This document shows positions 1-8,821 of a DNA stretch of 64,000 nt, piece after piece (position 1 is the first letter of the stretch; each line of letters opens with the position of its first letter). The stretch spans positions 1-64,000 of the forward strand of contig NZ_BAKJ01000001.1 of assembly GCF_000614125.1 (NCBI RefSeq). Direction: 5' to 3'. The notes beneath the pieces were generated by a model. That model was not told where the DNA came from. It worked only from the letters and a program-made list of their open reading frames with translations, and did no database searches. This DNA comes from Bacteroides rodentium JCM 16496 (GTDB lineage: Bacteria; Bacteroidota; Bacteroidia; Bacteroidales; Bacteroidaceae). The position numbers were made by a program, and so were the translations under genes.

Positions 1-41
1 GCGGAATGCGTCGGGTGCTTATGGGGGAATGATATTTGTTC

Positions 42-2551
42 TTATGCCTTTACATACTTCCTTTTGGCTATCAGCACTGCCACGATGATACCTATCACCA
101 GCAGCGCCAGTGCTCCGTAGGCGATGCCTTCCGTCACGTGTAGGCTGGTGGGGTCAAAGCGCATTTCGATGGTGTGCTGTCCGGCAGGAACATACATTGT
201 GCGCAGGATGTAGTCGGCGCGTGCCAGTTCGGCAGGCTGTCCGTCGATGGTTACGTGCCAGCCGTCCGGATAATAGATTTCGGAGAATACGGCAATACCG
301 TCTTGGGCATTGTTCGTTTCGTACGTCAGGCGGTTAGGTGCGTAACTTGTTAGGCGGATGCTGGAGAGGCTGTCTTTATAACTTTCCGTGGCACCTTTCA
401 GTACATCCTTGAAGCGGGCATCCACTACGCTGTCTCCGTGGGTATGATGCTGTCCAGGGCGTCAATTTCTTCGTTGGCGTTGTTCACATACTGCACCTTG
501 TTTACAAACCATGCATTGCCGTAGGCGTGCGGGTTGAGGATGGGAAGTGTCTGCCCTTGCTGTCCGGCAGGCAAGATGAAATATTTGGTGTTCAGCATGT
601 TCAGTACGCGGAACTGGTTGGCATCCACTTCCTCCATCTTGCCCCCGGCGGTGGCGATGGCACGGTAGGCGGCCTGCATTTCGGGCGCTATGTGGCGGTC
701 TATCATCTCCTGGTAGCGGCGCAGCTTGGCGGGATGGTAGCCTCCGACACTCTTATGCCAATAAGAAGTGTTGCTTTCGTTGAAGGTGTTGGTGGAGAGG
801 TTCAGTACGCGGTAGTCCGGGTCGGGGTCTTGCAGGATCTGCTCATCCGCCTGGGTCTTGTTGAAGGTCTCGGTGCGGATGGAACCGGGCACGAACTGTG
901 CATCGTTCAAGTAGCGTTTGTTCACTCCCCACATGTCTCCCAGGCAGAGTATGGTGATGCCTGCAATGGTCAGCGAGCTGCGCAGCTTGCCGTTTGCATA
1001 GAGCCAGAGCAGGCTGCAGCCGATGCCTATGATGATGAAGCTACGCAGGGCGTCGCTGCTGACGAGTTCGGCACGCATCTCTCCCAAGTTGGCAAGGATG
1101 CCGGAGAGCTCGTTGGCGGGTATCATCTGCTGGTTGACGGCATTCTGCAGCATCTGTGCCTCTTGGGCGGGCACGTAACCGGAGCCGATGCTGCCCGGGG
1201 CAACGGCAAGCAGCAGGGCGATGCCTGCAGTGAGCAGCAGGCTGATGCCGAGGGGCTTCTTTTCTTGCTTCAGGATTTCCGGCTCTTCAAGCAGGCGTTT
1301 CAGGGCAAAGATTGCCAGCAAAGGTATCGTGAACTCTGCTATGACAAGGATGGAGGACACGGCGCGGAACTTGTTGTACAACGGGACGTAATCGATGAAG
1401 AAATCCGTCAGCGGCATGAAGTTCTTGCCCCAGGACAAGACAATGGAGAAGAAAGTGGCTCCTATCAATGCCCACTTCAACGGTCCTTTCACGATGAAGC
1501 ATCCCAGTACGAACAGAAACAAGACGAATGCTCCGACGTAGACGGGACCCGACGTCATGGGTTGGGTACCGAAATATTGTGTCAGTGAGCCGTACAAGCT
1601 GCTGTACATCGGGTTTGCCTTGCTCATGGCGGTTTCACTTTGGCTGAGGGCGGCGGATGCTCCGCCTTTGAAGTTGGGCACCAGCAGAGTCAGTGTTTCG
1701 TCGATGCCGTAGCTCCACTGGGTGATGTAGTCGCGGTCCAGCCCGCTACTGGTCTGCTTGGCAGCGTCGCCGGTCTGCACCAGTTCGCTCTTGCCGCGCA
1801 TGGTTTCTTTGCTGTAAGCATAAGTGTGATAGAGGTTGGATACGTTGGCGGCTATGCCGACGAGGGCTGCCACAATCAGTACGGCACTTGCTTTGAAGAA
1901 CTGGGGCAGTGTCTTGGTGCGCCATGCTTTCTCGAAGTAGGCTCCCACAAAGAAGAGGATGACGAAGAAGAAGTAATAGGACATCTGCACGTGGTTCGAG
2001 GTGATTTGCAGGGCCACGAACAAGGCGGTGAGGATGCCTCCCCACAGCAGTTTCCCGCGATAGGCAAGCACGATGCCCGCTATGGTGGGCGGCACGTAGG
2101 CAAGGGTGATGAACTTCCAGATGTGTCCGGCAGATATCAGGATGAAGAAATAGGAGGAGAATGCCCACATGACACCGCCCAGTCCGGCCAGCCAGACCGG
2201 TATGCCGAAGACGCGCAGCAGGATGTAGAAGCCGAGCATCAGCATGAACGTGAGGCACACATAGTCGGGCAGGAAGAGTTGATAGGCTTTCTGTACCCAC
2301 TGCAGCGACTTGGTGGAGTCATACGAAGGGGCTATCTGATACATGGGCATACCGCCGAACAGCGAGTTTGTCCAACGGCTGCGTTCGCCCGTCTGTTCGT
2401 AATACTCCTTGACTTCTTGTCCGGCGCCTGCTCCTGCAGCTGTGTCGTGCTGAAAGAGAATACGGTTTTCTATATCCGCCGGGAAGAAGTAGGCGAAGGA
2501 AAGGAGGACGAATGCCAGGATGGCAATAAGGTCGGGAAGAAGCTTCTTCAT
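42..2551 (-). CDS. YfhO family membrane protein (one frameshift near 429)
   Basis: Large polytopic inner-membrane protein of the YfhO type (bacterial membrane protein of about 830 residues when joined). The start at 2551 reads MKKLLPDLIAILAFVLLSFA, a first membrane segment, and about a dozen hydrophobic segments follow, then a soluble extracytoplasmic domain and a last membrane helix near the C-terminus (ALALLVIGIIVAVLIA) before a basic tail. The frame stops at 425 after PTETA, and the next frame continues with VVDARFKDV, as expected for the family, so one base (probably a G in GG, near 429) is missing. Members are thought to take part in envelope glycan or lipoteichoic-like modification; the exact substrate is unknown here. 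It is transcribed away from the restriction cassette, whose stop lies 27 bp upstream. Confidence 0.85.
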
Positions 2552-2580
2552 GAGTTGTTGAGTTGTTGAGTTAATTAATT
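2552..2580. repeat. short reiterated GTTGTTGA motif in the gene junction
   Basis: Between the yfhO-like start and the endonuclease stop the sequence is almost only GTTGTTGA repeated, then TTAATTAATTA. It resembles other short reiterated stretches at gene junctions in this window. Confidence 0.5.
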
Positions 2581-3502
2581 ATTTACAATATCTTTCAGGG
2601 TATAATGAATGGCAAATAGCCTCTTTATATACATTTCCTTCCGGTAGATTTAGAGCAGAAAATGCTTCCTGGACTTTATAGACTGTCGTACAATGTTCTT
2701 CTATAATGCCCAAGCGTGCTATTTGTCCTTCTTCTATCTTTTCCTCGATAGAGTCATAAGCTACGAAATGAATGGCTGCCGGTTGGTTTGGAAAAGCTGG
2801 TAGTTTTTCTTTGCCGCCCAAGCGTCCGATAACTCTGTGATATATAGGGCTGGGACACACAAAAAACAGTCCGCTCCGACACAAATCCTCTCGTTGCAGA
2901 ACTTGTCCTTTATAGATTAGTTGTGGTATGATTCTTTTTGAAACATTTTCCCAATTTAGCCCTACGGTGTCGCTTATCACTTCCCTGTTTTCTGCCAATG
3001 CTTTTCTTGCATTGCCATAACTTCCGGTAGTGTCTATGGTTTGTACTTCAATGGCCGTCAGTTCTGCAAGTTCTCCGTTTCCATCCAGCCGGGCCAGTAC
3101 CCAATCGACAAAATAAGAGCCGCTCCCTTTTCGTTGCGGCAGTCTTAGTTCTCCTCCCCATCCTTTACCAAAAACAGCTACCGCCCCTTTTTCTTGCTTG
3201 GCTTTGAGGATAGCGTTTCGTCCGGCATATAAATTCAACTTCATGTTGAAAGCTCTTTCTGCAATTTCATAAAGCATTTTGTAGTTGTCTGCATACAGCC
3301 TGATTGGGCAACAAATCACATTGGGCGAACCTGCTGTTTTCTGCCTTACAGAACAGACACCTGCTATAGTTTTATCTCTTGCGAGAATCTTTGTGCAGAA
3401 ACTTCCGATAAAGGGACATGTGTTTTTAGCTGCCGCCATAAGTGCCTTTTCGGACTTATCGGTTGCTCTGAATCCGAAAAATTCTGATATGTATCCTGCC
3501 AT
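2579..3502 (-). CDS. NotI family type II restriction endonuclease
   Basis: Intact 307-residue protein that I recognise as a NotI homologue. The N-terminus YISEFFG, the cysteines C29 (NTCPF), C36, C50 (GVC) and C64/C65 (ICCP) match the iron-binding Cys4 region of NotI. GGELRLP, FVDW (D133) and IEVQTIDTTGSY (E152, Q154) match the nuclease core, in which D and E-x-Q form the metal-dependent PD-(D/E)XK-like site. Function: double-strand DNA cleavage at a GC-rich palindrome; NotI itself cuts GCGGCCGC, but the specificity here is inferred only as related. The start codon at 3502 lies 2 bp after the stop of the methyltransferase gene, so the pair is one operon. Base composition is more AT-rich than the neighbouring genes, which suggests acquisition by transfer. 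Confidence 0.88.
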   Translation of the reverse strand: MAGYISEFFGFRATDKSEKALMAAAKNTCPFIGSFCTKILARDKTIAGVCSVRQKTAGSPNVICCPIRLYADNYKMLYEIAERAFNMKLNLYAGRNAILKAKQEKGAVAVFGKGWGGELRLPQRKGSGSYFVDWVLARLDGNGELAELTAIEVQTIDTTGSYGNARKALAENREVISDTVGLNWENVSKRIIPQLIYKGQVLQREDLCRSGLFFVCPSPIYHRVIGRLGGKEKLPAFPNQPAAIHFVAYDSIEEKIEEGQIARLGIIEEHCTTVYKVQEAFSALNLPEGNVYKEAICHSLYPERYCK

Positions 3503-3504
3503 TT

Positions 3505-4690
3505 TTATATTTCTTCGGTTAAGATGTTTCTGATGGAATTGCCTACGGCTTTAGCCAACAATGGAGGGACTGCGTTGCCTACTTGGCAAATTGTTCGGCT
3601 ACAGTTCCTTCAAACACGAAATGGTCTGGAAAGGATTGTATTCGGGCAGCTTCTCGTACGGTAAAGGAACGGTCTTGCTCATAATGTATGTACGCTCCCC
3701 AATGAGGGTCGCATTTAGTGAGAATAGTCGAAGCAAGCCCATTCTTAGTGACTCTGCCATATCGTTTCGTGTGGTCTGAACGACGTGCTTTTTGCATTCC
3801 TTTGGGCAGAATCTCAAATGGAATATCCGTCCAATTTCCTCCCGGCTTTATATACTTCATTCTTTCGATGTTTATCTTGGCCAATTTGGGTGATTCATGA
3901 TTGAATACTCCTGATGTGCCTTGCCGCATGGCTTTCTGGAAATCACAAAATGGTTTACACGCATATTCTTTTACGGCTTCACCTTTCTCTCCGCACTCCA
4001 ACGAAGGCAGGTCTCCGATGGCCTCATATACGGTAGTGAATTTGGCCTCTGTTGCTGATGTCGGGAAGGAAACAAGACTTTTCCCATTGAAGACTGTTGC
4101 AAAATTCGGGCGGATAGGAGCATGATATACAGGCTCGGGAAAAGCAGAAAGAGGAAGTTCTATTCCTCTAAAACCAATAATAATTGTACGCCACCGCATT
4201 TGGGGTACACCATAATATGCAGCCCCTAATATCCTGACATCAGCGCCATAGCCCAATTCGGCGAGCGCTTGCAGTATGGCATGAAGGGTTTCGCCCTGTT
4301 CAAAGGACACTAAGCCCGGAACGTTTTCTATCAAAACGGCTTTGGGAGCAAAAGCTTCAACGAATCTTAAGTATTCTCTAAACAGATGATTCCTTTGGTC
4401 TGAAACACTTCTGACAGGGGCGTTTATCGAGAAGCTTGACAAGGAGGGCCACCGGCAATAAGGTCCAACTGCCCTTTCTCCATACCTAAATCTTCACGTA
4501 TCTTGTCGGCGTCCAACTGACGTATGTCCGCTGTTTCCACTTTGGAACCTATATGGTTGCGGGCATAAGTCTGAGCGTATGTGTGTACGATTTCATTTGC
4601 GAACAAACTGTGAAAGCCAGCCTCGGTCAGACCCTCCGACAGTCCTCCTGCACCTGCAAACAAATCTATGAATTGTAAACTTGTACTCAT
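3505..4690 (-). CDS. C5-cytosine DNA methyltransferase (two frameshifts, near 4435 and 3585)
   Basis: Modification partner of the NotI-like nuclease. Motif I is FAGAGGLSEG near the N-terminus, motif IV is GGPPCQ (the catalytic Cys), motif VI is ENVPGL and motif VIII is QMRWRTIIIGF. Directly after PCQ the frame breaks: the expected GFSINAP is read only in the next frame, as if one G of GG were lost. Near 3585 a second break ends the frame at EQFAK, while the following frame gives VGNAVPPLLAKAVGNSIRNI, the motif X region, and stops at 3505. Joined, the enzyme has about 394 residues, normal for the family. Both breaks fall inside the most conserved motifs with no other decay, so sequence error is more likely than true inactivation. 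Confidence 0.87.
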
Positions 4691-4708
4691 GAAGCTTGTA
4701 TTTTGCTA

Positions 4709-4716
4709 CAAAATTA
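4709..4716 (-). promoter_or_regulatory. -7 box (TAATTTTG) of the restriction-modification operon
   Basis: The complement of CAAAATTA reads TAATTTTG and fits the Bacteroides TAnnTTTG -7 element. It lies 18 bp before the methyltransferase start codon at 4690. No clear -33 TTTG was identified. Confidence 0.5.
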
Positions 4717-4759
4717 CGATAAAAGGTTGAAAGAATATAATTATCTATAGATTATTAGC

Positions 4760-4906
4760 TTCCTGATGTACGGCTCTTTCATTTAAAGGAGTCGTCAGCC
4801 GACAAGTCGTCTTGGGAGTTAACTCCCAGGCATGAATAATGCAGGTTAAAGCCGATACTTCTTTTAAAATTTAAAGGAGTTAAATGCAAGAGCCGTGTTC
4901 CTGATG
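4760..4906. mobile_element. MITE-like element with terminal inverted repeats and 9-bp direct repeats
   Basis: A 129-bp non-coding unit (4769-4897) is bounded by inverted repeats: ACGGCTCTTTCATTTAA at 4770-4786 and its reverse complement with one mismatch at 4880-4896. Immediately outside, TTCCTGATG occurs in direct orientation at 4760-4768 and 4898-4906, as a target-site duplication would. Inside is a perfect 16-bp palindrome, TGGGAGTTAACTCCCA, at 4813-4828, and a direct repeat ATTTAAAGGAGT at 4781-4792 and 4869-4880. No open frame is present, so it would need a transposase supplied from elsewhere. It lies between the restriction cassette promoter and mtnN. Confidence 0.7.
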
Positions 4907-4997
4907 CTATTTCTAAAGATTATAGAGATGATGCTTCTGAGAAAACAATAAATGAATTACCTTTGCCGGAGAATTGATAACTCATAAACTTACCCCT

Positions 4998-5702
4998 ATG
5001 ACGATAGGAATAATCAGCGCAATGGACAGCGAACACCGCCGGTTGGTGGAGCGCTTGCAGGATAAGAATACATCGGGCGATGGTAGTTTCCGCTATGTGG
5101 GAGGTACATTGGGCGGTAACCATGTAATCTTGACGCAATGCGGCATCGGTAAGGTGAGTGCAGCGGTAGGAGCTTCGGAACTGATACGGCGCTTTTCTCC
5201 GGACTGCATCGTCAGCACCGGTGTGGCGGGCGGCATTGATGCTTGCCTGAAGGTGACGGATATAGTGGCAAGCCAACGTCTGGTGTATCACGACGTCTGG
5301 TGCGGCGACGGTAACGAGTACGGACAAGTGCAAGGTTTCCCCGCCTCTTACGAGGGATGTCCCTCTCTGTTGAAACATGCCTTGTCGCTGAACGAAGCCG
5401 GAATGGAAAGCCGCATCCACAGCGGACTTATCTGTACCGGTGACCAGTTCATCACCAACCGTACGGAGCTGGATACCATCAAGCAACGTTTCCCCGACGG
5501 TCTTGCTGTTGATATGGAGTCTGCCGCCATTGCGCAGACTTGCTATCTGTACGGTGTCCCTTTTCTCAGCTTCCGCATCATCAGCGACACACCCGGAGTA
5601 GAGGACCATGCTTCGCAGTATGCCGATTTCTGGGGAACCATGGCAGAGCGTTCGTTCCTCACGATATGGACCTTCCTATCCACCCTTCCCGGTAATTTAT
5701 AA
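4998..5702 (+). CDS. mtnN: 5'-methylthioadenosine/S-adenosylhomocysteine nucleosidase
   Basis: Cleaves adenine from MTA and S-adenosylhomocysteine in the cytoplasm; the S-ribosylhomocysteine product feeds LuxS, encoded next. The start MTIGIISAMDSE at 4998 was preferred to an ATG 24 bases upstream because family members begin with this beta strand (GIIxAMxxE). GIGKVSAAVGA and STGVAGGID are the nucleoside phosphorylase-fold motifs, and VDMESAAIAQTCY holds the substrate-binding Met-Glu and the general region of the active site. SDTPG near the C-terminus fits the catalytic Asp. The length of 234 residues is normal. luxS starts 24 bp downstream, so the two form an activated-methyl-cycle operon. 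Confidence 0.93.
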   Translation: MTIGIISAMDSEHRRLVERLQDKNTSGDGSFRYVGGTLGGNHVILTQCGIGKVSAAVGASELIRRFSPDCIVSTGVAGGIDACLKVTDIVASQRLVYHDVWCGDGNEYGQVQGFPASYEGCPSLLKHALSLNEAGMESRIHSGLICTGDQFITNRTELDTIKQRFPDGLAVDMESAAIAQTCYLYGVPFLSFRIISDTPGVEDHASQYADFWGTMAERSFLTIWTFLSTLPGNL

Positions 5703-5726
5703 CTCATAACTTATAACTCATCACTC
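5698..5726. repeat. reiterated TTATAACTCAT stretch between mtnN and luxS
   Basis: The whole 24-bp gap consists of near copies of TTATAACTCAT (TTATAACTCATAACTTATAA, then CTCATCACTCATG), running into the luxS start codon. A shorter related piece, GATAACTCATAAACTTA, precedes mtnN at about 4975. Confidence 0.5.
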
Positions 5727-6214
5727 ATGAAGAAGATTCCCAGTTTTACAATCGACCACATCCGCTTGTTGCGCGGCATTTACGTATCCCGCCAGGATAA
5801 AGTGAATGGAGAAACAGTCACTACTTTCGACATCCGTATGAAAGAACCCAATCGCGAGCCTGCCTTGGGACAAGGTGCTCTGCACACCATCGAACACCTT
5901 GCCGCCACCTACCTGCGCAACGACCCGCAGTGGCAGGACAAGATTATTTATTGGCCCATGGCTGCCTCACCGGTAATTATCTGTTGATGAAAGGTGACTT
6001 GAAGCCGCAGGACATACTGGCACTGATGCAAGACACCTTCCGCTTTGTTGCCGAATATGAAGGTGAAGTCCCCGGTGCCGCTCCGCAAGATTGTGGTAAT
6101 TATCTGCTCCACGACCTGCCAATGGCTAAATGGGAGTCTGCCAAATACCTGCATGAGGTACTGGAACAGATGAAAGAGGAGAATATGAAGTATCCGGAAA
6201 AAGAAGAAAAATAA
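5727..6214 (+). CDS. luxS: S-ribosylhomocysteine lyase (autoinducer-2 synthase), one frameshift near 5960
   Basis: Converts S-ribosylhomocysteine to homocysteine and the AI-2 precursor DPD. The metal-binding motif [13 protein letters not shown] is present in the first part. The second part, in the next frame, begins [14 protein letters not shown], which holds the third metal ligand (Cys of GCLTG), and ends EKEEK at 6214. The frame changes at WPM/GC near 5960, where one G of GGG appears to be missing. Joined, it has about 163 residues, the usual size. It follows mtnN and shares its likely promoter. A long inverted repeat lies just after the stop. Confidence 0.9.
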
Positions 6215-6215
6215 G

Positions 6216-6330
6216 GAATAAGGGTTAGGGATTAAGGATTAGGGATTAGGGATGGTTTATGCCTATATTAAAGTCTATGCGACCCCAATAATCCCTAATC
6301 CTTTATCCTTAATCCCTAACCCCTACTCCT
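6216..6330. terminator. inverted repeat of TTAGGGATTAAGGA words between convergent genes
   Basis: Left arm GGGTTAGGGATTAAGGAT (6222-6239) is perfectly complementary to 6305-6322, 18 bp, and both arms extend with further degenerate copies of ATTAGGG. It lies between luxS (+) and the acyl-CoA ligase (-), so a two-way terminator role is likely. The loop is about 65 nt, unusually large. Confidence 0.6.
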
Positions 6331-6336
6331 TTATTA

Positions 6337-7982
6337 TTACACAATCTCAATCCCCTGCTCCTTGCAGAGTTGCAATCCCAGGTCTTTCAGCTTGAATTTC
6401 TGTATCTTGCCACTTCCCGTCATGGGGAATTCCTTGATGAAGAAGATATACTTGGGTATCTTGTAGCGTGATATTTTGCCGATGCAGAAGTCTCGTACAT
6501 CCGATTCGTGCATATCCACTCCTTCGTGCAGGATGATGAAAGCGCCTACGGCTTCACCGTACTTTTTAGAGGGAATACCGGCTACCTGTACGTCTTTTAC
6601 GCCTTCCAGTTGATAGAGGAACTCTTCTATCTCGCGGGGATAGATGTTTTCGCCACCGCGGATAATCATGTCCTTGATGCGTCCTGTGATGCGGTAATTG
6701 CCGTCCTCGTCCTTTACTCCAAGGTCTCCCGAGTGCAGGAAGCCGTTCTCATCAATGACTTCGGCTGTGGCTTCCGGGTTTTTGTAGTAGCCCTTCATGG
6801 TGTTGTATCCGCGGTTGCACATTTCGCCTTGTACGCCTACGGGACACTCTTCTCCGGTTTCGGGGTCGATAACCTTTACTTCCGTATGTTCAAAGTCGTG
6901 TCCTACGGTGTTGCAGCGCACGTCGAACGGGTCGTCTATTCGGGTGGCGGTCATTCCGGGAGCAGCTTCGGTCAGCCCGTAAACGCTGGTTACCTTCATG
7001 TACATTTTCTCTTCCACCTGCTTCATCAGCTCTACCGGACAGAGGGAGCCTGCCATGATACCCGTACGTAGGCTGGACATATCGAACATGTCGAACATCG
7101 GATGGTTCAGTTCGGCAATGAACATGGTGGGTACGCCGTAAAGTGCCGTGCAGCGCTCCTTGTGGATGGAGGCGAGCACTACCAGCGGTTGAAGCGTTCC
7201 ACCATTACTTCCGTACAGCCGTGTGTCAGGCAGTTCATGGTGGCAAGTACCACACCGAAGCAGTGGAACAATGGTACGCAGACGCAGAGCTTGTCATCGG
7301 CGGTAAACTTCATGTGTTCGCCCGTCAGGTAGCCGTTGTTGGCAATGTTGTAGTGGGTAAGCATGACGCCTTTCGGGAATCCCGTAGTGCCGGACGTGTA
7401 TTGCATGTTCACTACATCGTGGCAAGTGACCTGGCTTTTGAGCTCATTCAGGCGGCTGTCTTCCACGTTGTCGCCCAAGAGAAGTATTTCGGCCGTGTTG
7501 TACATGCCCCGGTGCTTCTCCTGCCCCACGTAGATGACGTTTTTCATATAAGGGAAACGTTCGCTTTTCAGGTGTCCGCGCTGGCAGGTTTTCAGTTCCG
7601 GAAGCATGGTATAGGTCATCTGCACAAAGTCGCTGTCCTTTTCGCCATTGACGATGCAGAGGGTATGCATGTCGGAGTTCTGGCAGAGATATTCCAGCTC
7701 GGACTGTTTGTAGTTGGTATTTACCGTTACGTAGACGGCCCCTATCTTGGCGCAAGCGTATAATAGAGTCAGCCAGTCGGGTACGTTGGCTGCCCAGATA
7801 CCTACGTGTGTTCCCCGCTCCACGCCGATGGCGATAAGTCCTTTGGCCATGTCGTCCACCCGGCGGTTGAACTGGCTCCAGGTGAAACGCAGGTTGCGGT
7901 CAGAGTAAACGATATATTCTTTGTCTGGTGTTGTTTCGGCCCAATGTTCCAACCATTGGCCGAGGGTACGTTCGTATAACAT
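6337..7982 (-). CDS. AMP-dependent acyl-CoA synthetase/ligase (one frameshift near 7187)
   Basis: Activates a carboxylic acid, probably a fatty acid, through an acyl-adenylate to its CoA ester. The AMP-binding P-loop-like motif [16 protein letters not shown] is in the N-terminal part (7179-7982). The C-terminal part (6337-7179) has YGLTEAAPG, the hinge region [19 protein letters not shown] and the catalytic lysine in [10 protein letters not shown]. The frames meet at ERFN(P)-VLASIHKE, where one C of CCC seems missing. Joined length is about 548 residues, as expected. It lies 87 bp downstream of the XRE/cupin gene and is probably in its operon; that regulator may control it. Substrate chain length cannot be read from the sequence. 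Confidence 0.88.
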
Positions 7983-7986
7983 GATG

Positions 7987-8063
7987 TGGAAGTTGAAAGT
8001 GGAAAGTTGAAAGGTGAAAATAGAAAGTATTTATCATTTTCCATTTTCACCTTTCAATTTTCC
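7987..8063. repeat. 26-bp inverted repeat built of GAAAGTTGAAAGTGGAAA words
   Basis: Arms 8001-8026 and 8038-8063 are complementary over 26 bp with two mismatches and an 11-nt loop. The purine arm is itself a degenerate reiteration of GAAAGTTG or GGAAAGTT. The piece TTGAAAGGTGAAAA recurs at 53313-53326. It sits between two genes of the same strand, so it may shape or attenuate the transcript. Confidence 0.6.
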
Positions 8064-8069
8064 ATTAAT

Positions 8070-8645
8070 TTAAATGGGTGTATAAACTACTGCAAGTATC
8101 TTGGCTGCCTGCCCTTCATAGGCGTGTACGTGGTGCGGAACGATGGAATCGTAATAGATGCTGTCACCTTCTTCGAGCAGGTAGGTGTTTTTGCCGTAAC
8201 TGATTTCCATGGTCCCTTCCATCACCATGATGAATTCTTCGCCTTCGTGTGAGGAGAGTACAAAGTCACTGTCGTCCGTAGCGGCCACATCAATGATAAA
8301 CGGCTCCATATGGCGGTCGGCTTTGGATTTGGAGAGTGAATGATACTCCATATGCTTGCGGCTGTGGATGGCATTGTTGGAGAAACTGATGCTGTTCTGC
8401 GACTCGTCCTTACGGCAGACCACGGGACCGTTCTCATCCTGGTCGTCAAGAAAAGTTCCCAAACGTACACCCAGCACACGAGCTATCTTGATGAGGGGAG
8501 CCAGTGACGGGAGGTCGATGTTGTTTTCTATACGTTCAATCTGTTCGATAGCAAGTCCCGAACGCTGTGCCAGTTCTTCCATACTGATGGATTGGCTTTC
8601 ACGGAGTGATTTTATTTTTTCTCCTACGATTTTGCTGGTATCCAT
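8070..8645 (-). CDS. XRE-family transcriptional regulator with C-terminal cupin domain
   Basis: One-component cytoplasmic regulator of 191 residues. Residues about 8-62 form a helix-turn-helix of the XRE type (IKSLRESQSISMEELAQRSG, then IEQIERIENN). Residues about 110-190 form a cupin barrel (SSHEGEEFIMVMEGTMEISY, then GDSIYYDSIVPHHVHAY) whose histidines could bind metal or a small ligand. Such XRE-cupin proteins usually repress the genes next to them in response to a metabolite. The acyl-CoA ligase follows in the same direction, so the ligand could be related to fatty acids, but this is inference. A -7 box lies 50 bp upstream. Confidence 0.9.
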   Translation of the reverse strand: MDTSKIVGEKIKSLRESQSISMEELAQRSGLAIEQIERIENNIDLPSLAPLIKIARVLGVRLGTFLDDQDENGPVVCRKDESQNSISFSNNAIHSRKHMEYHSLSKSKADRHMEPFIIDVAATDDSDFVLSSHEGEEFIMVMEGTMEISYGKNTYLLEEGDSIYYDSIVPHHVHAYEGQAAKILAVVYTPI

Positions 8646-8694
8646 AATGATAGTATTTTCTGTCTAAAGGTTATAATTTATAGCTGTTAAACCG

Positions 8695-8702
8695 CAAAAA
8701 TA
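8695..8702 (-). promoter_or_regulatory. -7 box TATTTTTG for the XRE regulator operon
   Basis: Complement of CAAAAATA, matching TAnnTTTG. A weak -33-like CAAC (GTTG on the minus strand) lies 20 bp further upstream at 8723-8726. Confidence 0.55.
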
Positions 8703-8821
8703 AGAGAAACTTTTACTTGATGCAACATTCTGGGGGAAAATATTGCTGAAATATTTCCGGTGGTCGGCTTATTTGTATAATATTCTTCTGTTCTGTTTCT
8801 CTTTCTTCCCCAAAGTTCTGT

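Noticed and set aside
527..1588. Long open frame antisense to the YfhO-like gene
   Set aside because: Lies fully opposite a conserved membrane protein; composition is that of a complement strand and no family motif is seen.
4920..5609. 229-codon open frame antisense to mtnN
   Set aside because: Opposite to a well-conserved enzyme gene with all active-site motifs.
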